Assembly: GCA_025455685.1 (NCBI GenBank)
Contig: JALOMB010000008.1
Span: 1-37,980, forward strand
Reading direction: 5' to 3'
From: Chitinophagales bacterium
Lineage (GTDB): Bacteria > Bacteroidota > Bacteroidia > Chitinophagales > JADJOU01
Length of the DNA stretch: 37,980 nt
The notes below the pieces were generated by a model. It did no database searches. It was given only the letters and a program-made list of their open reading frames with translations, and was not told the DNA's origin. Both the position numbers and the translations under genes were made by a program. How positions within the stretch are numbered: the stretch's first letter is position 1; each line of letters begins with the position of its first letter. Below, piece after piece: positions 9,599-19,793 of this stretch.

Positions 9599-10915
9599 AT
9601 GAATTTAGCTACATACTCCCTAAAAGAATTATTTCAGGAACATCTCAAATGTATGAATGATTTGATTGAAAAGCCAATTTATGAAATTAAAATTGATGCT
9701 TTTAATGAATTTAATCGTTTAGGGTTTCCAACACTTCGTAGTGAAGAGTGGCGATATACTAATGTACACAGTTTCACTAGAGCCTCAGTCAATCCACTTT
9801 TTTATCCTGAGACTCATGAAAAAATCCAAAAAGATCAGTTTCATTTTTTTGATACGATCAAAGCGAATAAAATAGTAATCATCAACGGTTCTTTTCAAGA
9901 ACACTTATCAGAAATACTTGAAGATCACTCAGATGTAGAGATAATTCCTACGGCTAAGGCGATTGCTGACAATCATCCTGTTTTTTTTCAGCATTTCAGC
10001 AAAAGTACGACGAAACAATATGCAAATGAGTTTTCGAGTTTAAATACAGCATTCTTCGGGGATGGAGTTTTTATCCACGTCAAAGAAAATAAAAGTCTCA
10101 AGTATCCGATAATGTGGATATTTTTATCTGATACCAATTCTGATTGTATTATTAATCCTAGAAATCTTATTGTATTAGAAAAAGGGAGCAAAGCCACAAT
10201 TATCAAAGACCATCAATCTATTGGTGTAGATTATTTCATTAATGATGTCTCAGAAATTCAAATCAAAGAGTATGCACAACTTAATTTCTTTTCGCTTCAA
10301 AACGAATCTACCAAAGGACTTCATTTAGTGAGCTCTAACTTCATAGATTTAGGGAAAGAAGCAAAATTTAAGAATTTACTTGTGAGTTTGGCTGGCAAAC
10401 TCGTACGCAGCAATATTCTCTGTAATCTGAATGAGCAAGGTAGTCATGCCGACATCAAAGGCTTGTACTTTGGAAAAGGTCAAGATCATTTTGACCATGC
10501 GATTTTGGTACGTCATATGGCTGCTAACACAGAGAGCAATCAATTGTTTAAAGGTATATTGGACGATGAATCCAATGGCGTGTTTACGGGAAGGATTTAT
10601 GTGGCAGAAGGCGCAGACAAAACAAATGCCTATCAGAGAAATCAAAACCTCATGCTTAGTGATGAGGCTACATTTAATTCTCGGCCTCAGTTAGAGATAT
10701 ATGCCGATGACGTAAAATGCTCGCATGGAGCTACTAATGGTCAGATAGATCAGCAAGCACTATTTTATCTCAAATCTAGAGGGATCAAAGATGAAAATGC
10801 CTTTAGTTTGCTACAATACGCTTATTTATCTGAGTTAATAAATGAAATTGATGAAGATGATATTAGAACCTATATAGATGATTTGTTTATTGAGAAATTA
10901 TCGCTTTCTTTCTAA
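9599..10915 (+). CDS. sufD: Fe-S cluster assembly protein SufD
   Basis: LGFPTLRSEEWRYTNV near the N-terminus; C-terminal QRNQNLMLSDEATFNSRPQLEIYADDVKCSHGATNGQID, SufB/D family. Confidence 0.95.
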   Translation: MNLATYSLKELFQEHLKCMNDLIEKPIYEIKIDAFNEFNRLGFPTLRSEEWRYTNVHSFTRASVNPLFYPETHEKIQKDQFHFFDTIKANKIVIINGSFQEHLSEILEDHSDVEIIPTAKAIADNHPVFFQHFSKSTTKQYANEFSSLNTAFFGDGVFIHVKENKSLKYPIMWIFLSDTNSDCIINPRNLIVLEKGSKATIIKDHQSIGVDYFINDVSEIQIKEYAQLNFFSLQNESTKGLHLVSSNFIDLGKEAKFKNLLVSLAGKLVRSNILCNLNEQGSHADIKGLYFGKGQDHFDHAILVRHMAANTESNQLFKGILDDESNGVFTGRIYVAEGADKTNAYQRNQNLMLSDEATFNSRPQLEIYADDVKCSHGATNGQIDQQALFYLKSRGIKDENAFSLLQYAYLSELINEIDEDDIRTYIDDLFIEKLSLSF

Positions 10916-10954
10916 TATTCAATTTTTTCAAACAGTTTTCGTTTTAAATAAGTA

Positions 10955-11812
10955 ATGAATCGAATTCTCTGTGTTTTAGTCCTTATGTTGATTTGCATAA
11001 CCCTTTTAGGGCAAAGCGCTGATGCTATGCTTACAAGCTGGTCTCATGAAGTAGGCATTTCAGCAGGTGTAGGCCACTATTTTGGAGATCTAAATACAGA
11101 GTTTGATATCACCCGACCTGGCAAAGCCATATCTGTTTTTTCTAGAAATTCATTTAATAAACGTATGTCAATTAAGACACAGTTGACCTATATGGAAGTA
11201 GCATATGATGATAAGTATAATCAAGATGCTTTTAAGCGAAGAAGAAATTTAAATTTTTTTTCACCAATAGTTGAGTTATCAAGTCAATTTGAGTTGAATT
11301 TTTTAGATTTATTTTATTACACCTATAATTCTTATAATGCTTCGCCTATATCACCTTATTTGTTTTTAGGAGTTGGAGCGTTTGCCTTTAGACCACAGAC
11401 AGAGTATTTAGGTCAAACCTATGATTTACAACCCTTAGGTACAGAAGGTCAGAATTTTCCTTCTTACTCGGGTATAGATAGATATAGCCTAGTGAGTTTC
11501 TTTATGAAATATGGGCTTGGGTTGAAATATCAGTTTGCCCGAAATTTTGCTTTGAATCTCGAATTTGATATTCGTCGAACTTATACAGACTATCTCGATG
11601 ATGTATCTGGATATTACCCTGAAGTATTGAATTTAGATGAAAACCAATACGGACTGCCCTATTTGCTATACGATAGAAGTTATGAAACAGGAGCGCGCAT
11701 CGGATTGCCTGGAAGGCAGCGTGGGTCTAATAAATCTAATGACGACTATGCTTCTTTTATGATTGGGTTTTCATGGAAATGGAATCAAGCGAGATGCAAA
11801 ATTAACTACTAA
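10955..11812 (+). CDS. outer-membrane beta-barrel protein, DUF6089-like
   Basis: Signal peptide, then EVGISAGVGHYFGDLN and barrel-like alternating strands ending MIGFSWKWN. Confidence 0.75.
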   Translation: MNRILCVLVLMLICITLLGQSADAMLTSWSHEVGISAGVGHYFGDLNTEFDITRPGKAISVFSRNSFNKRMSIKTQLTYMEVAYDDKYNQDAFKRRRNLNFFSPIVELSSQFELNFLDLFYYTYNSYNASPISPYLFLGVGAFAFRPQTEYLGQTYDLQPLGTEGQNFPSYSGIDRYSLVSFFMKYGLGLKYQFARNFALNLEFDIRRTYTDYLDDVSGYYPEVLNLDENQYGLPYLLYDRSYETGARIGLPGRQRGSNKSNDDYASFMIGFSWKWNQARCKINY

Positions 11813-11848
11813 TGTGGAAAAATAATGGGAGAATCCTTTAATTATTGT

Positions 11849-11856
11849 TATTTTTG
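11849..11856 (+). promoter_or_regulatory. -7 box TATTTTTG upstream of the SPOR-like gene
   Basis: TAnnTTTG about 20 bp before the start at 11875. Confidence 0.5.
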
Positions 11857-11874
11857 TAAATTATAAATGACATT

Positions 11875-13209
11875 ATGAGAAAATATATCTTATTGATTTT
11901 TTGTATGGGTTTTGTTTTATTTACTAAAGCACAAATCATCGAAGAATATAACGAAGCTAAAATATTAGACGAGTTGTCTATGTTTATAGAAAATCCTAAG
12001 CTGTATCATAATAAAATTAACAATTATATTAAAAATATTCAATTGCTCGAACAAAAGAATATGGAACTAAAGCGATTCAATGAAGAGAAATTAAATTTTT
12101 ATAATAACTCAGCAGTTTCTGCTAACCCTAGTTTAGCAGATGAGAATCAAAAAAAAGTTGCGAGTTACCTCAATCATATGTTATGGCAAGAAGAAGAGAT
12201 TAAGGCACTAAGAAAGTCTTTAGATTCTTTTAAATCTATAGGGCAAAAAAATGCATATAATTCACCTCAAGTGGAAAAGGGATTAGGCCAAAACACGATT
12301 CAAAATCAAACTTCTTCTATTTCAGGAGAGTCTGATGTCGAATATTATGACGATACAGACGTAGAAGCTTCGACTTCTGAGCCAATGAGTTCAGAAGATT
12401 TTCTCAAGGCCGCAAATAAACGCAAAGAAAATCCTACAAGCCCTATTAAAAATCCGTCAAAATCAGATAATACTTCCAAAGCATCCAAAGCATCCAAGGA
12501 AACTAAAGAAACTAAAACTACCAATGCATTATCTACTCAAAATACTGAAAAAACGAGCGTCCCTAAATCAAATAATACAAAATTATCCCCTAAATCTTCT
12601 AACCAATCAGATGAATATAGAGTACAGCTTTCTGCCTTTAACTCAAAAGTGCTTCATAAGTATTTCGAAGATGGTAGCAAACAAATTGAATTAACTAAAT
12701 TAGATAATAGAAATGTACTAGAAATTTCTGGCTTTTTAGGCAAAGATGAAGCGATAGATTTTGCTAGAGATATTCGAAAAACAGGTGTTGGTGGCGCATT
12801 TGTCACGATGTATCAAGGAGGCGAGCGCGTAGAAGGAGGAGTTTCCTCTGTCCCAAGAGTTCCTAAAGAATCAAGTTCAGGATCTGACATTGAGTCAGAC
12901 CAGCTCAATGAATCTCTCAAAGCGAAGATAAATCCAAAGAAACAATCCAATACGAATGTAAACGCTAAATCGAAATCGAAATCAAAGGCAGAATCGACTA
13001 AATCAGAGTCGTCTAAACCTACTACACCAAAAGTTGAATTAGACAATAGCAAATTTAGCCATTTAATCGATGAGCCTTTGAAGCAAAGTGTTTTGGAGTC
13101 TGCGGGCGATCCAAATGTTAAAAACAATGAGTTAGAAAGTGCGATGTTGTTTTTTAACACAAGTTCTGTATCAGACACTTCAAAAGTTAAGAAGCCAAAG
13201 ACACCTTAG
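11875..13209 (+). CDS. secreted protein with coiled-coil N-terminus, SPOR-like domain and Ser/Lys-rich low-complexity linkers
   Basis: Signal peptide; YRVQLSAFNSKVLHKYFEDG...EISGFLGKDEAIDFARDIRKTGVGGAFVTMY resembles a SPOR domain. Confidence 0.6.
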   Translation: MRKYILLIFCMGFVLFTKAQIIEEYNEAKILDELSMFIENPKLYHNKINNYIKNIQLLEQKNMELKRFNEEKLNFYNNSAVSANPSLADENQKKVASYLNHMLWQEEEIKALRKSLDSFKSIGQKNAYNSPQVEKGLGQNTIQNQTSSISGESDVEYYDDTDVEASTSEPMSSEDFLKAANKRKENPTSPIKNPSKSDNTSKASKASKETKETKTTNALSTQNTEKTSVPKSNNTKLSPKSSNQSDEYRVQLSAFNSKVLHKYFEDGSKQIELTKLDNRNVLEISGFLGKDEAIDFARDIRKTGVGGAFVTMYQGGERVEGGVSSVPRVPKESSSGSDIESDQLNESLKAKINPKKQSNTNVNAKSKSKSKAESTKSESSKPTTPKVELDNSKFSHLIDEPLKQSVLESAGDPNVKNNELESAMLFFNTSSVSDTSKVKKPKTP

Positions 13210-13215
13210 AAATTT

Positions 13216-14298
13216 ATGAAAAGGCTTTTTTTGATAGCTGGAGAAGCATCAGGTGACTTACACGGTGCCAGCCTTATGAAAGCCTTAACCAATATAGACC
13301 CAAGTCTTAGCTTTTATGGTTGGGGAGGTAATACTATGATAAGTTCTGGTTTACAATGTTTAAAGCATATTGACAAGTTGTCCTTTATGGGGTTTGTAGA
13401 AGTGGTGAAGCATCTCCCAGAGATTTTATCTAATTTTACTTTAATCAAAAAGCAAATTCTCGCAATTAATCCTGACCTAGTAATTTTAATAGATTATCCT
13501 GGATTTAATATGCGTTTAGGGCCTTGGCTTAGAAAGAATAAATTTAAAACAATTTATTACATAGCTCCTCAATTATGGGCATGGCATCGATCAAGAGCCA
13601 AAAAACTTAAATCATTTGTCGATTTTCTTTATGTGATCTTGCCTTTTGAGCCGGATTTTTTTAATCAATATCAAATCTCAAATGCGTATTTTGGGAACCC
13701 GCTTAAAGATAGTATAGATTTTGTAGCAGATTTAGATTCAAACAACAAACAAATTGCCCTTTTACCTGGAAGCCGTGCTCAAGAAATTCGTGCTAATCTA
13801 CCGCTATTCATTGATTTTGCTATAAGAAACCCTGAGTACAATTATACCATCGCAGGGCTTTCGGCTCATTTTAATCTTTATGATAGTTTTGAGCTCCCGA
13901 AACATATTAAATTTGTCTTTGATAATTCAATTGACGTTCTCAAGGAAGCTAGATTGGCTTTAGTAGCTTCAGGCTCGGCTACGCTACAGACAGCTTTATT
14001 GGGGATTCCTCAAATAGTCTGTTATAAAACGAATTGGTTTAATTATCAACTAGCAAAAAGATTGATTTACATTCCATTTATAGCTTTGGTCAATGTCATC
14101 ATGAATAAAGAAGTTGTTCCTGAGTTGATACAAGATGATTTTAATTTAGTTTCTTTGCAGCGCCACTTTGATGCTTTATTGACGCCACAAAAGACCCAAG
14201 AAGTTCGCCAGGAATATTTGAAGTTACGAGAAATTCTAGGAGAGAATTCTGTGAGTAAGGCTATTGCACATGATTTATACCATAAATTTATCATATGA
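13216..14298 (+). CDS. lpxB: lipid-A-disaccharide synthase
   Basis: LIAGEASGDLHGASLMKAL, GWGGNTM, IDYPGFNMRL, YYIAPQLWAWHRSRAKKL, LLPGSRAQEI. Confidence 0.96.
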   Translation: MKRLFLIAGEASGDLHGASLMKALTNIDPSLSFYGWGGNTMISSGLQCLKHIDKLSFMGFVEVVKHLPEILSNFTLIKKQILAINPDLVILIDYPGFNMRLGPWLRKNKFKTIYYIAPQLWAWHRSRAKKLKSFVDFLYVILPFEPDFFNQYQISNAYFGNPLKDSIDFVADLDSNNKQIALLPGSRAQEIRANLPLFIDFAIRNPEYNYTIAGLSAHFNLYDSFELPKHIKFVFDNSIDVLKEARLALVASGSATLQTALLGIPQIVCYKTNWFNYQLAKRLIYIPFIALVNVIMNKEVVPELIQDDFNLVSLQRHFDALLTPQKTQEVRQEYLKLREILGENSVSKAIAHDLYHKFII

Positions 14299-15314
14299 AA
14301 GGAATTTTTATTAAAAAATTTGGAACACCTAAAGAAGCCTTTTCGATAGAAGAGACTAATCCTATGCCCTTGAACCCAGACGAATTGAGAATTCAGGTCA
14401 AATCTTTTGGATTGAATTATGCAGATGTCATGGCGAGAAAAGGGTTATACCCTGAAATGCCTAAAATGCCTTGTATTATAGGTTATGATGTATATGGTCA
14501 TATTTCAGAAGTAGGTGCGAATGTTGAAGGTTTTGCTTTGGGTGACCAGGTCGTTGCGTTGACTAGATTTGGTGGATATCAGGAAGAAGTCGTGGTAAAT
14601 CCTATGGCAGTTCTTAAACTAGAAGAATCTATGCAACCTCATGTAGCTTTAAGTTTAACGACACAGTTGATCACAGCATATTTTTCAGCTATTGAGCAGG
14701 CACATATAGCTAAAGGACAAACGGTGCTTATTCATGCAGCAGCAGGAGGTGTAGGGCAGGGCTTGGTACAGCTATGCAAACATATAGGTTGTCGCGTAAT
14801 TGCAGTGGCTTCATCAGATTCCAAAATTCAAGAGCTTCAAAATCTCGGTGCAAATATATGCATTAATAGAAGTCAGGTAGAAGTTTTTGAAGAAATTAAA
14901 AAATTAAAATTGCATGGTCAAATTGATGCGATTTTCGATAGTGTCGGTGGTGGCATATCACGCAAAGGCTTCAAATCACTTAAAGCGGGTGGGAAATTAG
15001 TTCTCTTTGGTTTTAGTAAACTCTCTGGAGTCCATAAATTAAAAGCATTAGTAGAAATGATTTCTTTTGGATTATATCACCCATTAAATTTTATGATGAA
15101 TTCAAAAGGTATTATTGGGGTGAATATGCTTAAGGTAGCAGATGAAAATCCCGAGGCAATTCAACGCTGCCTTCGTTCGGTATATGAGTTATATAAATTA
15201 GGTGTGTTTTCTAAAATTTATGGACAGACCATAGCCATATCTGAATTTAATACTTTTCATGAATTATTAGAACAAAGTAAAACGCAAGGAAAAATTGCTG
15301 TTTCCTGGACATAA
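14295..15314 (+). CDS. zinc-type alcohol dehydrogenase-like / NADPH:quinone oxidoreductase (MDR superfamily)
   Basis: NYADVMARKGLYPEMPKMPCIIGYDVYG, HAAAGGVGQGLVQLCKHIG. ATGA overlap with lpxB. Confidence 0.88.
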   Translation: MKGIFIKKFGTPKEAFSIEETNPMPLNPDELRIQVKSFGLNYADVMARKGLYPEMPKMPCIIGYDVYGHISEVGANVEGFALGDQVVALTRFGGYQEEVVVNPMAVLKLEESMQPHVALSLTTQLITAYFSAIEQAHIAKGQTVLIHAAAGGVGQGLVQLCKHIGCRVIAVASSDSKIQELQNLGANICINRSQVEVFEEIKKLKLHGQIDAIFDSVGGGISRKGFKSLKAGGKLVLFGFSKLSGVHKLKALVEMISFGLYHPLNFMMNSKGIIGVNMLKVADENPEAIQRCLRSVYELYKLGVFSKIYGQTIAISEFNTFHELLEQSKTQGKIAVSWT

Positions 15315-15321
15315 TTTTTTA

Positions 15322-15329
15322 TATATTTG
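15322..15329 (+). promoter_or_regulatory. -7 box TATATTTG upstream of hutU
   Basis: TAnnTTTG about 17 bp before the start at 15346. Confidence 0.5.
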
Positions 15330-15345
15330 TACCTAAAATTTCTTT

Positions 15346-16995
15346 ATGTTAGAATTTAATCATCCCTTAAAAGCACTAACGGGCGATAAACTAAATTGCA
15401 AAGGCTGGATACAGGAAGCTGCTTTGAGAATGTTGTTAAACAATTTAGATCCAGATGTCGCAGAAGACCCCAAAAACCTAATCGTCTATGGTGGTAGAGG
15501 AAAAGCCGCGAGAGATTGGACTTCTTTTCATAAAATTACGCAATGTTTACAGACTTTGGAAGATGATCAAACCTTATTGATTCAATCTGGTAAGCCCGTA
15601 GGTATTCTACGTTCCCATTCAGATGCACCTCGTGTAATTATTGCGAACTCTAACCTTGTTGGGAATTGGGCTAATTGGGAGGTTTTCGATGAATTAGAGC
15701 GAAAAGGTTTGATGATGTATGGTCAAATGACTGCTGGGTCATGGATTTATATAGGTTCGCAAGGAATTGTTCAAGGAACTTATGAGACTTATCTAAGTCT
15801 TGCTAATAAACATTTCGGAGGAACGTTAAAAGGAAAGCTCAATGTCACCGCTGGTTTGGGCGGAATGGGTGGTGCGCAACCTTTAGCTATTACCATGAAT
15901 GATGGCGTTTGTTTAGTCGCAGAAATGGAAGCGTGGCGAATAGACAAAAGGCTTCAAACCAAATATCTTGATGTTAAAGCAGATTCAATAGAAAGTGGCG
16001 TTAAGTTGGCTTTGGAAGCGGTACGACTCCAAGAAGCTAAATCTATAGCAGTATGCTGTAACGCTATTGATTTACTCGAATATATACTCAAAAACAATAT
16101 CAAAGTTGATACGTTGACAGATCAAACTTCCGCACATGATCCACTAACTGGTTATTTCCCAAAAGGGCTTTCAGTTAAAGCCGCAATTCAACTAAGAGCA
16201 GAAGACCCTGACAAATACAAAGAGTTAGCCTATGATTCTATGAAAGCGCATGTTAATTTAATGCTAGAGCTTCAGAAATCAGGGGCGATTACTTTTGATT
16301 ATGGCAATAATATTCGAGGACAGGCAAAAGATAAGAGAGACTTAAAGAACGCCTTTAATATCCCTGGTTTCGTACCAGAGTATATTAGACCACTTTTCTG
16401 TGAAGGCTCAGGGCCGTTTAGATTTGTAGCCTTAAGTGGGGATCCCAATGACATAGCTATCCTTGATGAATGTCTCATAAATCTATTCCCAGAAAACAAA
16501 GGCTTGCTGAAATGGTTACGAAAAGCCAAAGAAAAAATTGCTTTTCAAGGGTTGCCTGCTCGAATATGTTGGTTAAAAATGGGTGAAAGAGAAAAAGCAG
16601 CTTTAGCTTTTAATGAGTTAGTAAAAGTAGGTAAAGTAAAAGCACCAATAGTAATCGGACGGGATCATTTGGATACGGGCTCAGTGGCTTCTCCAAATCG
16701 TGAAACCGAAAAAATGCTTGATGGTTCCGATATGGTCGGAGATTGGCCAATTCTCAATGCCTTAATCAATACTGCAGGTGGTGCCTCATGGGTTAGTTTT
16801 CATCATGGAGGTGGCGTCGGTATGGGGTACTCTCTTCATGCAGGTATGGTAATCGTAGCTGATGGTACACAAGCAGCAGCCCAAAGATTGAGCAGAGTTC
16901 TTTTCAACGATCCTGCTATGGGTGTGATTCGTCATGCTGATGCAGGCTATGATATAGCTATTCAGACATCAAAAGAATTTGACTTAAATTTATAA
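15346..16995 (+). CDS. hutU: urocanate hydratase
   Basis: [62 protein letters not shown]. Confidence 0.97.
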   Translation: MLEFNHPLKALTGDKLNCKGWIQEAALRMLLNNLDPDVAEDPKNLIVYGGRGKAARDWTSFHKITQCLQTLEDDQTLLIQSGKPVGILRSHSDAPRVIIANSNLVGNWANWEVFDELERKGLMMYGQMTAGSWIYIGSQGIVQGTYETYLSLANKHFGGTLKGKLNVTAGLGGMGGAQPLAITMNDGVCLVAEMEAWRIDKRLQTKYLDVKADSIESGVKLALEAVRLQEAKSIAVCCNAIDLLEYILKNNIKVDTLTDQTSAHDPLTGYFPKGLSVKAAIQLRAEDPDKYKELAYDSMKAHVNLMLELQKSGAITFDYGNNIRGQAKDKRDLKNAFNIPGFVPEYIRPLFCEGSGPFRFVALSGDPNDIAILDECLINLFPENKGLLKWLRKAKEKIAFQGLPARICWLKMGEREKAALAFNELVKVGKVKAPIVIGRDHLDTGSVASPNRETEKMLDGSDMVGDWPILNALINTAGGASWVSFHHGGGVGMGYSLHAGMVIVADGTQAAAQRLSRVLFNDPAMGVIRHADAGYDIAIQTSKEFDLNL

Positions 16996-18246
16996 ACTTT
17001 CTTCGAAGGGTCTGCTTTTAAGCAATAACTCTTCATATTCCTGAAGTGCTTCACTGAGCAAGGTAATCGCTCCTCCTGATGCCCATTGAGCCAAATTTTT
17101 GTTTGCGTCATAGAATAAGGTACGAATCAAAACAGCAAAATAAGACAAGTCTCCTTCCCAAAAACCTAAAATTCCAGAAAATAAATTTCTTTGAAATTTT
17201 TCATAGCGAGTAATGGCTTTGAGCACTTCTTTTTTTGGGGCACCGGTCATAGAAGCCACAGGGAGTGCATGATACAATGCTTCGCCATAATCATTGGGGT
17301 TTCGAAGTGTAGCCGAAAGTATAGATATCATTTGAAAAATTTTGGGAAATTCTAAAATCTCATATAGTGCATCCGCTTTTAGAGATCCTTTGGCAGCATA
17401 ATCAGCTAGGTCATTTCTCATGAGATCGGCGATGATTAAATTTTCAGCTTTTTCTTTGACTGAATTTTTCAAATCATGTAAGATTTTTTGATTTTGTTGG
17501 TTGTCATTAACTTTCGCTGCTGTTCCCTTCATGGGATAAGCGGTAAGCAAAGAGCTTTGTCTAATCCAAAAAGTCTCTGGAGAGAAGCTCAGAATATACT
17601 GATCCATTTCTTTGACCAAAGCTGTGTTTGGCATGTTCATTTTAGTTCTATAGAGAGCAAAATAGGCTAAGGGCGACCAATTTTTAGGTATATATTTCCA
17701 GAAACTTTGACAATAATTTAACTCGTAGTATAAGCCTTGACGGATATCACTGTGAATTTTTTCTATCTGCTTCCGATATGTTTCCCATGAGGTATCTGTA
17801 AAAGATCTTTGAGTAGATTTGGTTGAACTTGGGATATCTTTGGGCATTTTATCTATAGCGTCGAGAATACCCATTGTTTCACTGTAGTTTCTATTAGCGA
17901 TGAGTTTACCGTCTTTGAATTTCAATAAAAATCTAGGTTTGTAGCTGATAGGTTCGAAGATCACTTGGTGTTGATGGGCTGCATGATGTTCGATTTGATA
18001 AGAATTTTGTTCGTAAGGAATACCTAAAAAAATGAAGTCTTGCGTATCATTTTTCCTAGTAGCTATACTTTTGAAATCTACTTTTTCGTATAGATCTACC
18101 CCTAAGACCATGTCATAAGGCTGTGGATAAAATTTAGGGTTAGCACTATAATCAAGCAAAAAAAAATGACCAAATTGGTTCGCCCATTGGATAGCTTGAT
18201 AAATCCAACTTTCGGTATATGAAAAGGAAAGAATTGTTTGCTGCAT
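16990..18246 (-). CDS. pabB: aminodeoxychorismate synthase component I / chorismate-binding protein
   Basis: [10 protein letters not shown] (PIKGT-type Lys motif, PabB rather than TrpE), [38 protein letters not shown]. An upstream Met at 18261 overlaps ald. Confidence 0.85.
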   Translation of the reverse strand: MQQTILSFSYTESWIYQAIQWANQFGHFFLLDYSANPKFYPQPYDMVLGVDLYEKVDFKSIATRKNDTQDFIFLGIPYEQNSYQIEHHAAHQHQVIFEPISYKPRFLLKFKDGKLIANRNYSETMGILDAIDKMPKDIPSSTKSTQRSFTDTSWETYRKQIEKIHSDIRQGLYYELNYCQSFWKYIPKNWSPLAYFALYRTKMNMPNTALVKEMDQYILSFSPETFWIRQSSLLTAYPMKGTAAKVNDNQQNQKILHDLKNSVKEKAENLIIADLMRNDLADYAAKGSLKADALYEILEFPKIFQMISILSATLRNPNDYGEALYHALPVASMTGAPKKEVLKAITRYEKFQRNLFSGILGFWEGDLSYFAVLIRTLFYDANKNLAQWASGGAITLLSEALQEYEELLLKSRPFEESL

Positions 18247-18250
18247 TAAG

Positions 18251-19474
18251 CTATAGATCACTCATGAAGAGCAAATCAAGATCGATGAATCGCTCATTCA
18301 TAAATTGTGAGAAATGATAATTAGTAATATTGCCATTAAAGACATATACGCCATTTCTAAAACCTTTGGAATTTTGAATGAGATTTTTAATTCCTTGGTT
18401 TTCTATCAAAGCGATTAAGGTATTGGTAAGAATATTGCTTAAAGCAATAGATGCTGTTCTAGATACTCTTGAGGAGATATTTGGAACGCAATAATGAATG
18501 ACATCATAAAGCCTAAAGGTTGGTTCATCATGAGTCGTTAGGCGACTTGTCTCAAAGCAACCACCTTGATCAATAGAAACATCTATGATAACTGAGTTAG
18601 GCATCATTTTAGATATCATATTTTCGGAGATGATTATCGGCGTGCGACCTTTTTTGGCGTGCATGGCTCCGATTACCACATCAGCGTTTAGAAGTTCTTG
18701 AGAGAGTATTTCTGGGGAAATAATAGAAGTAAAAATCCTTTGGTTCAGGTTATTTTGAAGTCTATGAAGTTTATAAATAGAATTGTCAAAAACTTTGACT
18801 GATGCGCCTAACCCTAATGCAATTCGAGCAGCGGTTTCTGCTACAGTACCTGCGCCTAAAATCACTAGTCTAGTATTAGGTACGCCTGCGATCCCTCCGA
18901 AGAGCTTACCAATGCCACCTTGCGAATTACTCAACAACTCAGAAGCAATTTGAACAGCTGAAATTCCAGCGATTTCACTCATTGCTCTTACTATAGGATA
19001 TAATCCCCAATCATCTTGGAGATATTCGTAAGCGATACCAGTGATTTGTTTTTCAATCATTTTTGATACTATCCCTTTTGATAGAGAGGGTAAGTGTAAA
19101 GGAGAAAAGAGAATTTGTCCTTTTTTCATATACTCCAACTCTTCCAAAGAAGGTGGGGTTACTTTTACTACGATGTCAGATTTATAGACTTCTTTAAAAT
19201 CATAAACAATTTCTGCACCAGCCTCTGAATAACTTCTATCATGGTAATTACTGAAGTTGCCAGCACCTGATTCTATGATTACTTTATTGCCTAAATGGAT
19301 AAGGGTTTTCACGGATTCTGGCGTTAAGGCGACTCTATGTTCTTGAAACGTTCTTTCTCTAGGAATACCAATAATAGAATCCCCTTTTACAAAAGTAACT
19401 AAACTCGGTTCTTCTTGTTTAGAAAAATCTAATTTGGTAGCCGCTGCAGGCTCAATGGTTTGATAAATACTCAT
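18251..19474 (-). CDS. ald: alanine dehydrogenase
   Basis: IGIPRERTFQEHRVALTPESV, SEIAGISAVQIA, VILGAGTVAETAARIALGLGASVKVFDN, DVSIDQGGCFETSRLTTHDEP. Confidence 0.92.
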   Translation of the reverse strand: MSIYQTIEPAAATKLDFSKQEEPSLVTFVKGDSIIGIPRERTFQEHRVALTPESVKTLIHLGNKVIIESGAGNFSNYHDRSYSEAGAEIVYDFKEVYKSDIVVKVTPPSLEELEYMKKGQILFSPLHLPSLSKGIVSKMIEKQITGIAYEYLQDDWGLYPIVRAMSEIAGISAVQIASELLSNSQGGIGKLFGGIAGVPNTRLVILGAGTVAETAARIALGLGASVKVFDNSIYKLHRLQNNLNQRIFTSIISPEILSQELLNADVVIGAMHAKKGRTPIIISENMISKMMPNSVIIDVSIDQGGCFETSRLTTHDEPTFRLYDVIHYCVPNISSRVSRTASIALSNILTNTLIALIENQGIKNLIQNSKGFRNGVYVFNGNITNYHFSQFMNERFIDLDLLFMSDL

Positions 19475-19479
19475 ATAAT

Positions 19480-19791
19480 TTAGAAAAATGAGGTTTTTTT
19501 GGTAATTTGATTAGGTTTGATATGAACTTCATTAAAGTTATAAATAGAGTTAAAGCTCCCTTGATTGCTATCATGGATATAATGAACTAGTAAACTATTG
19601 AAAAAACCAGTCGTATCTATTTTGTAGTGTATCAAGGTTTTGTTCCATTTAAATCTTTTAAAAGATGTTTGAGTCTCAGGTATTTTCTTTGCATATACAT
19701 TGACGTCATCCACAAAAATATTCAAAGTAAATTCTCTAGAACTACAACCCAGAAATAGGAATCCATAAACAATTAAAATCGTCTTTTTCAT
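19480..19791 (-). CDS. small hypothetical lipoprotein
   Basis: Lipobox-like MKKTILIVYGFLFLGCSS; tightly packed between ald and the TonB receptor. Confidence 0.6.
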   Translation of the reverse strand: MKKTILIVYGFLFLGCSSREFTLNIFVDDVNVYAKKIPETQTSFKRFKWNKTLIHYKIDTTGFFNSLLVHYIHDSNQGSFNSIYNFNEVHIKPNQITKKTSFF

Positions 19792-19793
19792 GT

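Noticed and set aside
10376-10694. ORFs 10376-10645 minus and 10431-10694 plus inside sufD
   Set aside because: Overlap the conserved SufD C-terminal region; no start signals or domains.
12813-13178. 121-aa minus-strand Asp/Leu/Ser-rich ORF
   Set aside because: Antisense of Ser/Lys-rich linker in the SPOR-like gene; low-complexity artefact.
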